64,000 bases of DNA from Beta vulgaris subsp. vulgaris (GCF_026745355.1 NC_079205.1:37516045-37580044), one strand, 5' to 3'; shown: positions 1 through 10,694, numbered from the stretch's first letter. The notes: generated by a model not told the origin, from the sequence alone. Numbers and translations are program-made.

Positions 1-219
1 TAATATTAGTCTCCACTAGACTAACTAATCGCTATTGTAGTTTAGGTGTGACCCTGTAGGTCCAAACAAGTCCAGTAGTAAATATTAAATCATTTATTAA
101 TATTAAAAGTCAAGATTGGCTTCTAGCAAAGCATCATGACTATCTAAACTATATTGGATATAATTAATAATTTAAAACCTTTTTGAGTTATGCACTTGAT
201 TGTAGGACATACTCCAACA
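1..219 (-). mobile_element. LTR fragment, probably Ty1/copia type
   Basis: On the minus strand this block begins at 219 with TGTTGGAGTATGTCC, an LTR edge of the kind seen in many plant copia elements, and runs off the left side of the window. No polypurine tract abuts the edge, so it could be a 5' LTR edge or a solo LTR. No coding region is attached. The call rests on the terminal motif only. Confidence 0.45.
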
Positions 220-241
220 TAAAACACATTTATGAGAGTGA

Positions 242-1460
242 TAGTATATTCGATTTTTTCACCAAATATCCCCGAAAAATCACGAAATTCACCATATACC
301 CTTAGGTTTTCAGATATTGACCATATACCCCTGAGTGTTCAAAACTGTGCACCATGTACCTTTTTTGCTAACAGACGTCAACTCATTGTTACCATTAATT
401 ACGATTTTGCCACTATTGACCCCTAACCCTAACCTTAACCCTAATGCCTAATTAACCTAACCCTCAAACGCTAACCATAGTTAACCTAAACCCAAACCCA
501 CCACCCCCCTACTAGTCCCCTACCCCAGCCCCATCCCCATCCCCTCCACCCCCTTAACCACCAAGACCGCCCCCAGCCCAACCCCCACCCCCTCGACTCC
601 TCTATTTTCGTCTCCCCAAAACTGGATGCACTATCTGCTCCCCCCACTAAACGCCTGACCTGAACCACCGTGTTGCAATACTACCTCCGACCACCTTGCA
701 CAACCCTTACGCGTCCCGAAACGCACTCCGTTGATCTTGCACATTCTCTCTCCTCTGACACAAACTCCCTCCCACTACTCTTTCTCCTCGCTTAAGATAT
801 GAGAAATCGCGGGGAAAATCGCTGCTTTCTCTCCTCGCCTCAGATCTGAGAAATTACGAGGGAAAAAGCTGTTCTCTCTTCTCGCCTGAGAACTGAGAAA
901 TCACGAAGGAAATCCCTACTCTCTCTCCTTGCCCGAGATCTAAGAAACCGATGAGGGACAGGTGGAGGATGGGGAAATCGTGGGGAGGGGGTAGGGGCTA
1001 GGGAAATCGCGGGGGAGGGTAGGGGCTTGGGAAATCGCGGGGGATGGGAAGGGGGTTGGGTTGGCGAGGGAGGGGATGAGCGGATGCGGCGGTGGAGGGG
1101 ATGGGGCTGCGGTGGTCGAGGGGTGTGGGTGGGGTTAGGGCTGCGGGGGTCGAGGGGAGGGTGGGGGTGAGGTGTTGGGGTGGAGGGTATGGGGAGGGGG
1201 TGGGCTGGGCTAGAGTGGAGGGGAGGGTGGGTTACGGGTTAGGATTAGGGTTAGGGTAATTTAGGGGGTTTGGGGTTCGGGGGTTAATAATGGCAACATT
1301 ATAAGTATCGCTAATGGTGAGTTAACTGTCATTAGTAAAAGGGCATTTGGTGAACGATTTCGAAAACTCAAGGGTATATTGTAAATATCCGAAACTCTGA
1401 GAATATATGGTGAATTTTGTGATTTGTTGGGGGGTATTTAGTGAAAAAACGTAATATATT
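242..1460. mobile_element. Non-autonomous Mutator-like element with about 200-bp TIRs
   Basis: The element runs 251-1451. Its ends are inverted copies of each other, starting CGATTTTTTCACC on the left and CGTTTTTTCAC on the complement of the right, and the similarity continues for about 200 bp. The flanks TAGTATATT (242-250) and TAATATATT (1452-1460) match at 8 of 9 bases, fitting the 9-bp target duplication of Mutator-like elements. No transposase is encoded. Each inner TIR end carries telomere-like CCCTAA units (421-445 and the complement near 1231-1255). The left interior is C-rich and the right interior G-rich. Confidence 0.75.
783..1050. repeat. Short tandem repeats inside the Mutator-like element
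   Basis: Two arrays sit back to back. At 783-955 a unit of about 47 bp containing GAGAAATCGCG recurs at 801, 848 and 896, with a remnant at 943. At 971-1050 a G-rich unit of about 29 bp containing GGGAAATCGCGGGG recurs near 971, 1000 and 1028. Both share the GAAATCGC core, so one may derive from the other. No reading frame is supported here. Confidence 0.7.
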
Positions 1461-1498
1461 TTACTTCATATGACAAATGAAATTTATACTATTACATA

Positions 1499-1741
1499 CT
1501 TCCTCTATTTATTAATAATTTTACCAAAGTACTTGAAACATTTGCCAAGAAGCATTACTGTTATTAGTTACACAATTTAAATTGGAAAAAGTTGATTTTA
1601 TGGATACACATATTGTGTTGAATCTACCAAGATCCCACATGAGTATATATTTTCCTCACATACAGATAATACAAGGGTCAAAATAGAAAATGGAAATAAT
1701 TTATATAGTCAATATTAGACAATTATTCAAAACAAAGGAAG
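1499..1741. mobile_element. Stowaway-like MITE (diverged)
   Basis: The 243-bp block starts CTTCCTCTATTT, ends AAACAAAGGAAG, and is flanked by TA at 1497-1498 and 1742-1743. An internal stretch containing CAAGATCCCACATGA is shared with the two clearer Stowaway copies at 11041-11297 and 12684-12942, which supports one family. The TIRs are more diverged than in those copies. It is non-coding. Confidence 0.6.
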
Positions 1742-1783
1742 TATATCTCAAGATATATTTTCACAAGATTAGTTTCTTGCAAA

Positions 1784-1812
1784 CTAGTTTAAAGACTCGT
1801 GCAATACACGGG
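1784..1812 (-). mobile_element. Possible Helitron 3' terminus
   Basis: On the minus strand a short hairpin (CGTG, loop, CACG) is followed by about 11 bases and then CTAG before a T. This is the layout of a Helitron 3' end. The element body would extend rightward from 1784. The matching 5' TC end was not located and no Rep-helicase is present, so only the terminus is claimed. Confidence 0.35.
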
Positions 1813-1835
1813 TTTGTTTTTCATAATTGGAAAAA

Positions 1836-2778
1836 TTGACAAGAATAGTCCAAACTATGAGCGTTCCTCTATTTAAAACCCTAAATTTTGTTTATTTCTT
1901 CCCAACGTAGAGGATTGTTTTATAATTGGTCAATAATTTTACTAGTTAATTTTTTTTTACTTCTTTAATTGGTTTACTTCCTCCTCCTCTATCTCTCTCC
2001 TCCATCTTCCCCTCCAGCCACCCCTCTTCTTTCCCCACTCCCGTCATCCCTCCCTTCCCCCTACTTCTCCCTTGCCACCCCTCCCTTCCCCCTCCCTTTG
2101 ACACTGCCACCAATAAAAACCCCTCCCCCTTCCATGCAACCCTAAAAACCCCACATAATCGTTGTACGTTCTCTCATTTTTTACATATTCACTGTTTCCG
2201 ACATCGGAGAAAAACATTCAGTGACACCAAACTTCACCTATGGCAGAGAGCTTGAAGATCAGGCAAAGAATGAGTCGAAGGAACTAAACATCATCGAGTA
2301 GACTAAAGTATGATGCTTAAAAATGGCGATGTAAATATACTAGCGAAACATGCCACTATTGATGTTAATTTAACTTTTCTCATATTGAAATCAAAATCAA
2401 CAGTTGATAGTGTAAGATGAATTGCATGTAGCTTAGGAAAATGTCTATCTTCAGACACTAAGTTTGAAAACAAAGAGAAAAATAGGGACAACTTGGTTTC
2501 GGCGGGTTTGTAGGTATTTCAAAGGGAGGTTTGGGTGGGATTGATGGTGGTTGCGGGTAATCATCGTAGGGTTGTGTTGCTTTCGGAGCGGCATTGTGGT
2601 TTTGGGGTGGCTAAAATGGCACGCTAGATGGTGAGAGTGATTTTATCGATTCTAGCAGGTCATTAACCTACTAGGGTCATTATTGTAAAACATATTCCAA
2701 AATTGGGAACACTAAAATATAATCAAAAGTTGGGACGGAAAGTGACGGAATGGTCATAGTTGGAAATGTTCTTGTCAA
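1836..2778. mobile_element. Non-autonomous TIR element, MULE-like architecture
   Basis: The left end begins TTGACAAGAATAGTCC and the complement of the right end begins TTGACAAGAACATTTCC. About 32 bp are inverted, including a shared AACTATGA. The left half holds a pyrimidine-rich block (1978-2150) and the right half a G-rich block (2490-2630), as in the elements at 251 and 29139. I could not find a convincing target duplication, so the superfamily is uncertain. No protein is encoded. Confidence 0.5.
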
Positions 2779-2963
2779 AAAAACATTAAAATTTGAATTT
2801 TTTAGTTTTTATCTTGTCATTAGCAATGTTTTTAAAAGTTAATTTAGATTTGTTTAAAAGGGTAATTTTCGTAGATGAAAAATTTATTAATGTAACATAA
2901 TTGTTATGTCTGTTGTTTTGCATAATTTACATATTAATTAGAGTTATCTTTGGTTGGCCACTA
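2717..2963 (+). repeat. Left copy of a ~248-bp direct duplication
   Basis: This segment is repeated in the same orientation at 8462-8710. It includes the right terminus of the TIR element ending at 2778 plus about 185 bp beyond it. The copies share long stretches but differ by scattered substitutions and small indels, so the duplication is not recent. The pair brackets the Harbinger-containing interval. Confidence 0.8.
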
Positions 2964-2990
2964 AAAACAAATCTATCAAAAATTATCCTA

Positions 2991-3366
2991 ACCACCCTCT
3001 TATGGTGACAACCGTGAGAACCACCTAAATGAGCAAAAACATCCTAAGATGAGCAAAAAAAAGTTTAAAAAAAACGAGTAAATTATAAAATGAGTAGAAA
3101 ACATTAGACTATCAGAAACGTAAAATGAACAAATTAAAATGTAAAAGGAGAAAAATGTAAGATGAGCATAAAAAAGTAAAATGAGAAAAAATTTAAAATG
3201 AGTAAAACGTAAAATGAGCAAAAACGTTACAAAATGAGCATAAAAATGTTCAATGAGCAAAAACATAAAATTATTAAAACATAAAATGAGAAAAAAAAAT
3301 ATTTTGAAATGATCAAAATGTTCGTAAAATGAGGAAAAATGAGTGGTTCTCACCATAAGGGTGGTT
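2991..3366. repeat. Degenerate AAATGAGCAAAA array with inverted ends
   Basis: The block is packed with variants of AAAATGAGCAAAAACGTA. Its ends are inverted relative to each other: ACCACCCTCTTATGGTGA at 2991-3008 and TCACCATAAGGGTGGT at 3350-3366. It may be a small MITE whose interior expanded as a tandem array. A phenylalanine-rich minus-strand reading frame through it is a by-product of the repeat, not a gene. Confidence 0.6.
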
Positions 3367-4212
3367 CTCATATGAATTTCAACCTACTTTACTACTTTCA
3401 CGATTTCATTTATACACAGAAACCCCTATCAAAATATTACTATTTTTCTCCCTGTTTTGAACATTACCCAGAAAAAAATCTCAAACATTTGCTGCTTATT
3501 CGTAACTTTTGACTTCGACGCATTTGTTAAAATCACATTCTAAGAAACCCTATCATATTAGAATGTTATAGGGTTTATGAACCTTGAATGATTTGTGGTT
3601 GTCAGTAATCTTGTTTCGGTGTTCTAATCAGTTGTCTTTCCTGCTGTTATTTTCCCTATCTAAAGTGCTATTATATTCATCCTGTAGCTTGACTCTACAC
3701 TTCTAAGGAGGTATTTCTCCAAGCACCCTCAAGATCATCTTCCTTTGCTGACCAGGTACATGCCACAAACTCTTTTTCTGTTTCCTCCCTGAACATCTTA
3801 ATTGAGATTGGGCTCTCAAAATGTCGATGGAAAGGTGAACCCAAAATGTCTATTCACTTTCCATGCAAATGTAAAAAACTTTATCCAACCAAAATTAATG
3901 GTTTTACACTATTCTCCTTAGTATTAGTTACTGGTAGATGGTGATAGAAACTCGTGTCGGAAGTTCAATGGAAATGTCAAATGTGACTTATTATATTGAA
4001 TGGCATAGATGCTATTAAATAAACAAGTGTTTGCATGGTTGATGATACATAATATAGTTATTGTGTGAACTTACTTCTTTTTTTTTTATTGTTCTTATGC
4101 TGCTAATTGATGAAGCTAGTGTTATTTTCAAACTAGTTAAAATGCACTTGCACACCTTTGTACTATCAATATATCTCTAATATATAATTTATTTTTTAAT
4201 ATGTTGTTATAG
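3367..4212. other. No gene seen
   Basis: AT-rich sequence without a supported gene. It holds a small inverted repeat, AAACCCTAT at 3545-3553 and ATAGGGTTT at 3568-3576, and a T-tract near 4078-4090. It lies directly upstream of the Harbinger remnant and may include part of that transposon's 5' region, but no terminal repeat was identified. Confidence 0.4.
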
Positions 4213-5101
4213 ATGGAAGAAAATTTTATCAATGATAACGAGGATAAATTAGAATATGAGCAAGTTCACAATGATAACGAGGATAGTGAGTTTTAAAACT
4301 GGGTTCTGATTTGGGATAGAATGAGAAATTTAGCTGTCATCAAAATGATTTGTTTAGTTACATATGGATTATACCTACTACATTACGAGTTATAATCATA
4401 TGCCTTCCAGAGAACAAACAATTGAACGACATGCAGCAAGGAAAAACCTTTTTGAGTTCCTTAACTATACCAAGAAGAGTCCCACTTACTATGCATGCAA
4501 CCAAAAACTTTTTTTCAACTATGTACTTTAATGCGTACGAGTGGCCAATTGAAAGATACACGACTAGCTGATGTAGAGGAGTAGGTTGCAATATTCTCTA
4601 CGCAATAGGTCATAATGTAAGGAATTGTAGTTTGCAAGTCACGTTTCGTCGTTCCCGTGAAACCATAAGCCAATATTTTCATAAAGTTCTTGAAGCTATC
4701 CTTTCATTAGAAGATCAATTCCTTATACAACCGGATGGCTCAACTGTTCCTTTAGAGATCCAAAACAAGCATAGATTTTATCCGTACTTTAAGGTAATTT
4801 TTATAAATAAAGTCAGCAACAAATAATACTTTTCCTGCAGAGATAAAAATTAAATTAAACAAAATTTGTGTAAGATTTTGTAGGTGCTATTGATGGGACA
4901 CATGTTCGCGTCAAAGTTTATAACACTAATGCACCGAGGTATCGTGGTAGAAAATATTGACCTACACAAAATGTCTTAGCTGCATCTTCATTTGACTTAA
5001 AGTTCACTTATGTGTTACCTGGATGGGAGGGAACGGCGTCTGATTCAAGGATAATTAAAAATGAATTAACTAGAGAAGATAGCTTGCATATTCCGGAAGG
5101 T
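4213..5101 (+). pseudogene. PIF/Harbinger DDE transposase remnant
   Basis: Harbinger transposases cut and paste elements with 3-bp target sites. Here a conserved stretch reads RRSRETISQYFHKVLEAIL (from about 4640), then after a probable intron (about 4794-4883) GAIDGTHVRV, RYRGRK, PTQNVLAASSFDLKF and LPGWEGTASDSR. The two visible catalytic aspartates lie in AIDGTH and TASDSR. The region carrying the third acidic residue is missing: the frame stops soon after IPEGK and runs directly into the ORF1-like gene. Further lesions include an in-frame TGA at 4958-4960 and stops and a frame change in the 4500-4620 part. ATG 4213 is only a plausible start of a short acidic N-terminus. It is certainly non-functional. 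Confidence 0.8.
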
Positions 5102-5683
5102 AAAAATAAACTCATTGATATATTGCGCTGAACAAGAAACCTAGTGGGTCTCAAATCAAATGGACTGAAAATATTGATGCACTTCTAATCGAGGCGTTAC
5201 TTCACCAGTAAATGATAGGCAATCGAATCAATGGTCAATGGACTTCTAGCTCTTATGATACCATAGTTAAAGAGCTACGTGAAAAACTCGACCTTCCGAT
5301 TAAGAAGGACCATTTGCAAAATCGACAAAAAACTCTGAAAAAGAATTTCAATGACGCGTATGATATGTTCAGAACTCAAGTGGCTTTGGTTGGGATGAAG
5401 AAAGTAAGCGTTTTGTGGCTGAACCGGAAATATGGAAAGCCTTGATAGAGGTACTTTTTGATATAATGAATGGTCAAATGCAATTTGATTGTACTGGGTT
5501 GTTTGGTGAGCTTATGATATTTTTTTTCTCTATAACCCTTCATGTATATATTTGTTTTTGTAGGCTAAACCTGAAGCTAAAAAATGGACAACTACTCCTC
5601 TTCTTTTTTATAAAAAGCTCTTGGATCTTTATGCAAAGGATAGAGCAAACGGTGAAGCTTTTCTTACCGCGAAAGAGAGAGCA

Positions 5684-7575
5684 TGTAACGCCCCGAAAAT
5701 ACATAACCTTAATTACTCATGATTGGCAGCGGAAACGGAACTTAAGCTGTGGGTTATGGGCCCATAAATAAAATAATAGCCTTAAAATGGTCTCTAAAAA
5801 TATACAAACTCTCAACTAGAGTAATAATGATTCCTCATAATACATAGTATGATAAAAATCCCAAATTATACACAGTCACTTCAGTATAATCGATCCGGGG
5901 CATCCATGTCCTAACTGAACTTGAGCTATCTTCATAAATACCTGAATAATTACATAAAATAGAAAAAAAGAAAACACAGAAAAGTAAACTAAAAAGAGTG
6001 GAAAACTCGGTAACTTTACTCTAGCCTGTAAAAACGATTTTAGTTCGCAAATATTTTCACACATAGGCACATACTATATCATTTTGGTAATTGTTTGGAA
6101 ATACTATCATAAAACATAACATTGAATATTCTACCGGCAAGGGCGATTTCCGTGATCTTAGTTCATTGGCAAGTATAGGTTTTGGACATAACATGAACAT
6201 TAACATTCGACCACTCTTGGTCCTTTACATCGTAAACATAGTTTCTCTACCTATGACTTGCCGATTTACCAGTTCAGTTCATAACTCCAAGCCAGCAGAA
6301 CCATTCACATTTTATAAAACTTGCATAAATCAATATTCCCGAACAACACCCATATATATTGGGTACACATCACTTTCATAATTCACATATAACATTCATG
6401 ATATCATATACATCACACTTTATATCATATCATTACATGATTAGTATCACATTGCCGTACATATATATACACACGTTCATAAACATATTTTATGGACATA
6501 AATGTTAAACATGATATATACGAGCAATAATCACATGTAATGCTAGACATAAAAGGTTATATATAACATGTACGGGCAATCACATAGGGTGCTAGACATA
6601 AAGGTTACATATAATATTTACGGACAATCATATAGGGTGCTAGACATAAAGGTTACATATAACATTTACGGACAATCATATAGGGTGCTAGACATAAAGG
6701 TTACCTTATACGCTAATTCATTTCCTTTACTCCTAAAGTATCATCATCTCTTAATCTCCAAGAATTATCCTCCATAACATCATAGATTTCTTAACCAAAA
6801 AAATAGATTTTTGGGTTCCATGAATTAAAATTTAAACAAAGAAACGGGAGAAGCGTATAATATTTAGCAGCAATAACAGAAAACTTCCAGAGGGTCTAAC
6901 TCTCTGCTCCGACCTCGGAATCAAATGATTTTCGGGTCTAAATTCAATACCTTATAGATATATAGAGCTTTTATGAAGGAAGTATAGGAAATTACGAATT
7001 TAAAAAGAAGATTTTAGGCAACAACCACGACTGGAGCATAACACTCTCGCTATTAGAGAATAAAAAAAAATTGGGTATTTTGGACTTTCTTCTTTTTGTT
7101 GCTTAATGTAAGCTTTCTAGTTGTAGTAGTGGTGGAAAAATAAAACTATAATGAAGTTATGAATAAGGAGAAAGGCTCCATTTTTGGATGTCCAATCAAA
7201 CGCTAAAATACGACTATTTATAGAAATATTTAGTAGCTAGTTTAACTTGATTAAGGAATTGATATACATTGGTTGGTAATAGCCCTGGAGAGCAAGTACT
7301 TCTAGAAGACTTGGGGTGTAAGGTAAGGAGTTTAATGAAGAAGATGGAGTGTATGGATGTGGCTTTCAAAGTTAAGAAAATATGAAAACTATACACTACA
7401 TCATTATAAGTAATTCATTACCATCATAACATAACTTTTAAAATAATTAAATTAAATGTAGTATATTTTAGAAAATAACCTTAACATGATCATTTCGAAA
7501 AATATTTAGGATAAAATTAAGCTAATAAACACAATTATTAAATAATAAAACTAGTTAAATATTCGGGGTATTACA
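5684..7575. mobile_element. Solo LTR, gypsy-like, inserted in Harbinger ORF1
   Basis: The 1,892-bp block starts TGTAACGCCCCGAAAATA and ends TATTCGGGGTATTACA, so its ends are TG...CA and near-inverted. The flanks GAGCA (5679-5683) and GAACA (7576-7580) match at 4 of 5 bases, and the host frame resumes in register after the block. No primer-binding site, polypurine tract or pol region is present, so a solo LTR fits best. The terminal motif resembles Tekay-type gypsy LTRs, but lineage is inference. Confidence 0.75.
6555..6698. repeat. 48-bp tandem repeat, three full copies, within the solo LTR
   Basis: Copies begin at 6555, 6603 and 6651, each starting GGTTAYATATAAYATKTACG and ending GCTAGACATAAA. 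A fourth, decayed copy lies just upstream (about 6500-6554). Copies two and three are almost identical. The period is a multiple of three, so a repeated peptide (YGQSYRVLDIKVT) appears on the plus strand. That is a consequence of the repeat, not evidence of a protein. Confidence 0.9.
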
Positions 7576-8381
7576 GAACACGTCAAAGAAGTAGCAATGA
7601 ACCAATTACTATCAATGAGATTGATGTTATGGTCACCCAAAATTAAGCAACATTACAAGGCTTTGATCCTAATTCTCATTGTGAGGCAAAAACTACATCT
7701 CCTGCAACTTCAAAAAGTGAGAGTTCATCTAAAGGAAAGAAAAGAAAAGAAATTTCGGAGGAAGACTATGAAATCAAAATCCTAAAGCAAGGAATTGATA
7801 GTGTTGTTGATGCCATAGGGGAAGGTAATTCTATTTTGAAGAAAATTCGTCAACGAATTTAATCAAGTGATGAAATCTATGAAGAAATTGTGAGCATAGG
7901 AATTGAAGAAAGCAAACAATTCAAAACTTATAGATTTTTGAACGCTAATGACACGAGGGTGAGAGAATTCTTTGGTTGTCCAAAGAATGTCCGCAAAGCA
8001 TTTCTCATTCAAATGATGGAAGAGGATGGTGTATTTATTTAACAAGTTTTAAGATTATTTAAACTTCAAATATTTTTCTACAATGTTTTATGGACTATTT
8101 GTCTAAGTTTTATGACTTATTTTATCTTCACTAATTTTATTTTAGAACATAAGATATAGAAGTTGTAATGCTCTCACTCTATCTTGGTTGACATACAACA
8201 TAAATGAGAGTTGGACTGGTGCCTTGGCTTTCTTAGTTTGAGTAATGCCACTTTCTTTTGTTTCATGTGTTTACCGAGTATATAAATCATTATATGAATT
8301 GTTGTTCTTCTCGTTACTGTTCTTCCAAACATAAGATTTCTTTCATTTCCTTCTTATTAACCAAACATCAGAAAGTTTAGT

Positions 8382-8432
8382 TTTTTCCCTTTCCCTTCCT
8401 TTCTCATCCCTTCCCTTCCCTTCCTTTCCCTT
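8382..8432. repeat. TTCCC-type pyrimidine microsatellite
   Basis: A run of CCCTT and CCTTCC units with a few interruptions. It lies downstream of the Harbinger remnant and just before the right copy of the 248-bp duplication. No function is evident. Confidence 0.7.
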
Positions 8433-8461
8433 ACTAAAAAAAATACCAAACACACTGTCAG

Positions 8462-8710
8462 ATATAATCAAAAGTTAGGACAGAAAGTAGCGGAACGATC
8501 ATAGTTGGAATTGTTCTTGTCAAAAAAAATTCATAATTTGGATTTTTTTTAGTTTTTATGTTGCCATTACCAATGTGTTTTAAATTTAATTTAGATTTGT
8601 TTAATAGGTTAATTTTTGTAGGTGATACGTTTATTAATTTAACATCATTATTATGTCTGTTGTTTTGAATAATTTACATATTAATTAGAGTTATCTTTGG
8701 TTGGTCACTA
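8462..8710 (+). repeat. Right copy of the ~248-bp direct duplication
   Basis: Same-orientation partner of 2717-2963, matching from ATATAATCAAAAGTT through TTATCTTTGGTTGG and CACTA. Because it contains both the end of a TIR element and adjoining non-element sequence, it is better explained by duplication of the locus than by independent insertion of one transposon. Confidence 0.8.
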
Positions 8711-8851
8711 TTTGTCATTAGGTGTCACAATAAATCAAATTAGGTATGATGATGTTTGATTAGGCGTAAAATTCTCACAAAAAGTAGCTTCCCATATATC
8801 TTTCTTTGGTTGGAAAAGGTTGGAAAATAGTTTTCCAAATGGTGGGAAATA

Positions 8852-9022
8852 AATTTTCATGAATGAAAGAAATTTTTCGTTTCAAAGAAATGGAAAACAA
8901 ATATTAAACCTTAATCTTCACCTTACTAATTTTAAACCTTAATTTTCATGAATGAAAGAAATTTTTCTTTTCAAAGAAATGGAAAACTAATTTTAAACCT
9001 TAATCTTCACCTTACTATTTCC
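8852..9022. repeat. Two-copy tandem repeat, period 89 bp
   Basis: A unit starting ATTTTCATGAATGAAAG and containing TTAATCTTCACCTTACTA occurs at about 8852 and again at about 8941, with few differences. It lies about 310 bp upstream of the acyltransferase start, in what would be its distal promoter. No gene is present. Confidence 0.85.
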
Positions 9023-9335
9023 ATATCCTTACACAATAAGCTGAATTGAAATCCTAATACTAATCCTAATTATGCTGTTCATATAAGTTTTGGTGTACCT
9101 AACCTTTATTTTATTTTTTAAAACTTTGGAAATCGGTACTTCTCATCCCATTTATTTCATAGAATAAAACTAAAAAATAAAAAATTCAACTTTATATTGT
9201 TAATTACTAACAAGCCCAAAACACGTGTCTCGTCTCCTCTTTGGCTCTTCCTATATCTAACACTCCGAGAGCATCACTAAAATTTGTAATTCAAGTGTTA
9301 TTGCATATTTTCCGTCCTTGTAGAACTTTGGAAAT

Positions 9336-10694
9336 ATGTCTCAGGTTGTGCTCATTTCAGAATGTTTTGTGCGACCCAAATCCGAGATTCATCACTCTGA
9401 AAAGGATCATTACCTGAGTCCAATCGCTTTAGAATTGCTGTCACTAGGAAACACACAACATGGTCTCCTTTTCAATACCTCATCTTCTTCAAACACCAAG
9501 AATATCTTTGACAACCTTCAAAACTCTCTTTCTCATGCCCTTGTCTATTTTTACCCTTTGGCTGGTCGCCTCGTTACCAAAAAATACGAAGATGAACATA
9601 GCTGCTCTATATTCGTCGATTGCCGTAAGGGTCCTGGAGCCAGGCTCATCCATGCTTCGGCCTCAGAGCTTAGTGTAGCTGATGTTGCCGAAACCAGCAC
9701 AGATGTACCTCTGGTGATCCAGTCATTCTTTGATCTCGGCGAGCGACAAGTTAATCATGACGGCCACACCAGGGCATTGTTATCGCTTCAACTGACAGAA
9801 CTTGCTGATGGTTTGTTTATTGGATGCTGCATCAACCATTGTGTTGGTGATGGCACATCTCTGTCTCATTTTCTTAATATCTTGTCCCAGATATTCGTTT
9901 CCGGATCGGAAACAACACATATCTCACGCCGACCTGTCTTTAAATTACCCCATTCAATTTCTGAGACCTATCCAACCCTGAGATTACCATTCCTGGAAGA
10001 GAATGAAGTTATAACCCGATTCAATGAAGGCCATCTACTAAGAGACAGAATATTCCATTTCTCAGCTGCATCAATGGCGAAACTCAAAGCCAAAGCCAAT
10101 GCCGAGGTCAAAAACATGCTACCAACACTTTCTTCTTTTAAGGCATTGTGTGGGCTTATCTGGAAGGCAATTACTCGAGCTCGGAAACTATCCTATGATG
10201 ACGACACAACATTTATACTGGCAGCATAATTAGACATATTTCCTTTTTGTAATAACCCACCTCTCTCCCCTGACCATTTCGCAAGCTGCTTTGTAGTAGC
10301 AACAGCAACTGCGAAGGTTGGTGAGCTGCTCGCAAAGGACTTAGGTTGGGCAACCATGCTGATCCACCAGGAAGTCGAGGCAGTGGATGATCGAGCAGCC
10401 CGTGAAAAGTTGGTGTTACCCCCTGGTAAGAGTCCCAAAGTGAAGCGCCAAGGGTTTAAATCGTATGGGGTTAACCCTGTGCTTATGGGTGGTTCACCCA
10501 GATTTGATTATTATGGAGCTGAATTTGGATTTGGTAAACCAGCGGCTGCTAGGACTGGGTACACCAACAGAGCTGATGGGAAGCTTACATCTTTTCCAGG
10601 CTGTCTTGGTCCGAATAGTGTCGACCTACAAGTTAGGCTTGAGAATATGAATGAGCTTTTGTTGGATGAGGAATTCATGAATTATGTTTCATGA
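9336..10694 (+). pseudogene. BAHD-family acyltransferase with one in-frame stop
   Basis: BAHD enzymes are cytosolic and transfer acyl groups from acyl-CoA to alcohols or amines. The single-exon frame spans 453 codons, the usual family length, starting MSQVVLISECFVRP. The catalytic HxxxDG motif is present as HCVGDG (about residue 168) after FYPLAGRL (about 73). The C-terminal DFGWG structural motif appears as EFGFG (about 390), followed by KPAAARTGY and FPGCLGPNSVDL. It resembles the plant subgroup annotated as uncharacterized acetyltransferases like At3g50280; that placement is from family knowledge. TAA at 10227-10229 interrupts the frame after residue 297, yet the same frame continues intact to the normal end, reading PPLSPDHF and VGELLAKDLGW. 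About eleven residues around the stop fit the family poorly, so a small replacement or indel is possible. A TATA-like TATATCT lies at 9252-9258. Substrate unknown. Confidence 0.85.

Larger units (their letters stand above)
5126..8041 (+). pseudogene. PIF/Harbinger ORF1-like Myb/SANT protein, split by a solo LTR
   Basis: The first part (5126-5683) contains IKWTENIDALLIEALLHQ, then a stop at 5209-5211, then GQWTSSSYDTIVKELREKLDLP and HLQNRQKTLKKNF. These are typical of the Myb/SANT-like DNA-binding protein that accompanies Harbinger transposases in plants. A frame change near 5400 is followed by AEPEIWKALIE and, after an intron-like gap, LLDLYAKDRANGEAF. The frame is then cut by the insertion at 5684-7575. 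With the insertion and one target duplication set aside, reading continues through a lysine-rich linker to a C-terminal part ending EEDGVFI at 8041, with one stop near 7859. Several lesions make it a pseudogene. Confidence 0.7.

Noticed and set aside
421..445. A true telomere or subtelomere
   Set aside because: Only a few degenerate CCCTAA units, mirrored inside the two TIRs of one element; no long array.
486..668. A tryptophan- and glycine-rich minus-strand reading frame
   Set aside because: It is the translation of a C-rich low-complexity block inside a non-coding MULE-like element.
3000..3371. A 123-codon phenylalanine-rich minus-strand frame resembling a membrane protein
   Set aside because: It arises from the AAATGAGC tandem array; the residues follow the repeat.
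2717..8710. The 248-bp direct repeats as LTRs of a retrotransposon
   Set aside because: No TG...CA ends, primer-binding site or polypurine tract, and the repeat includes part of another element.
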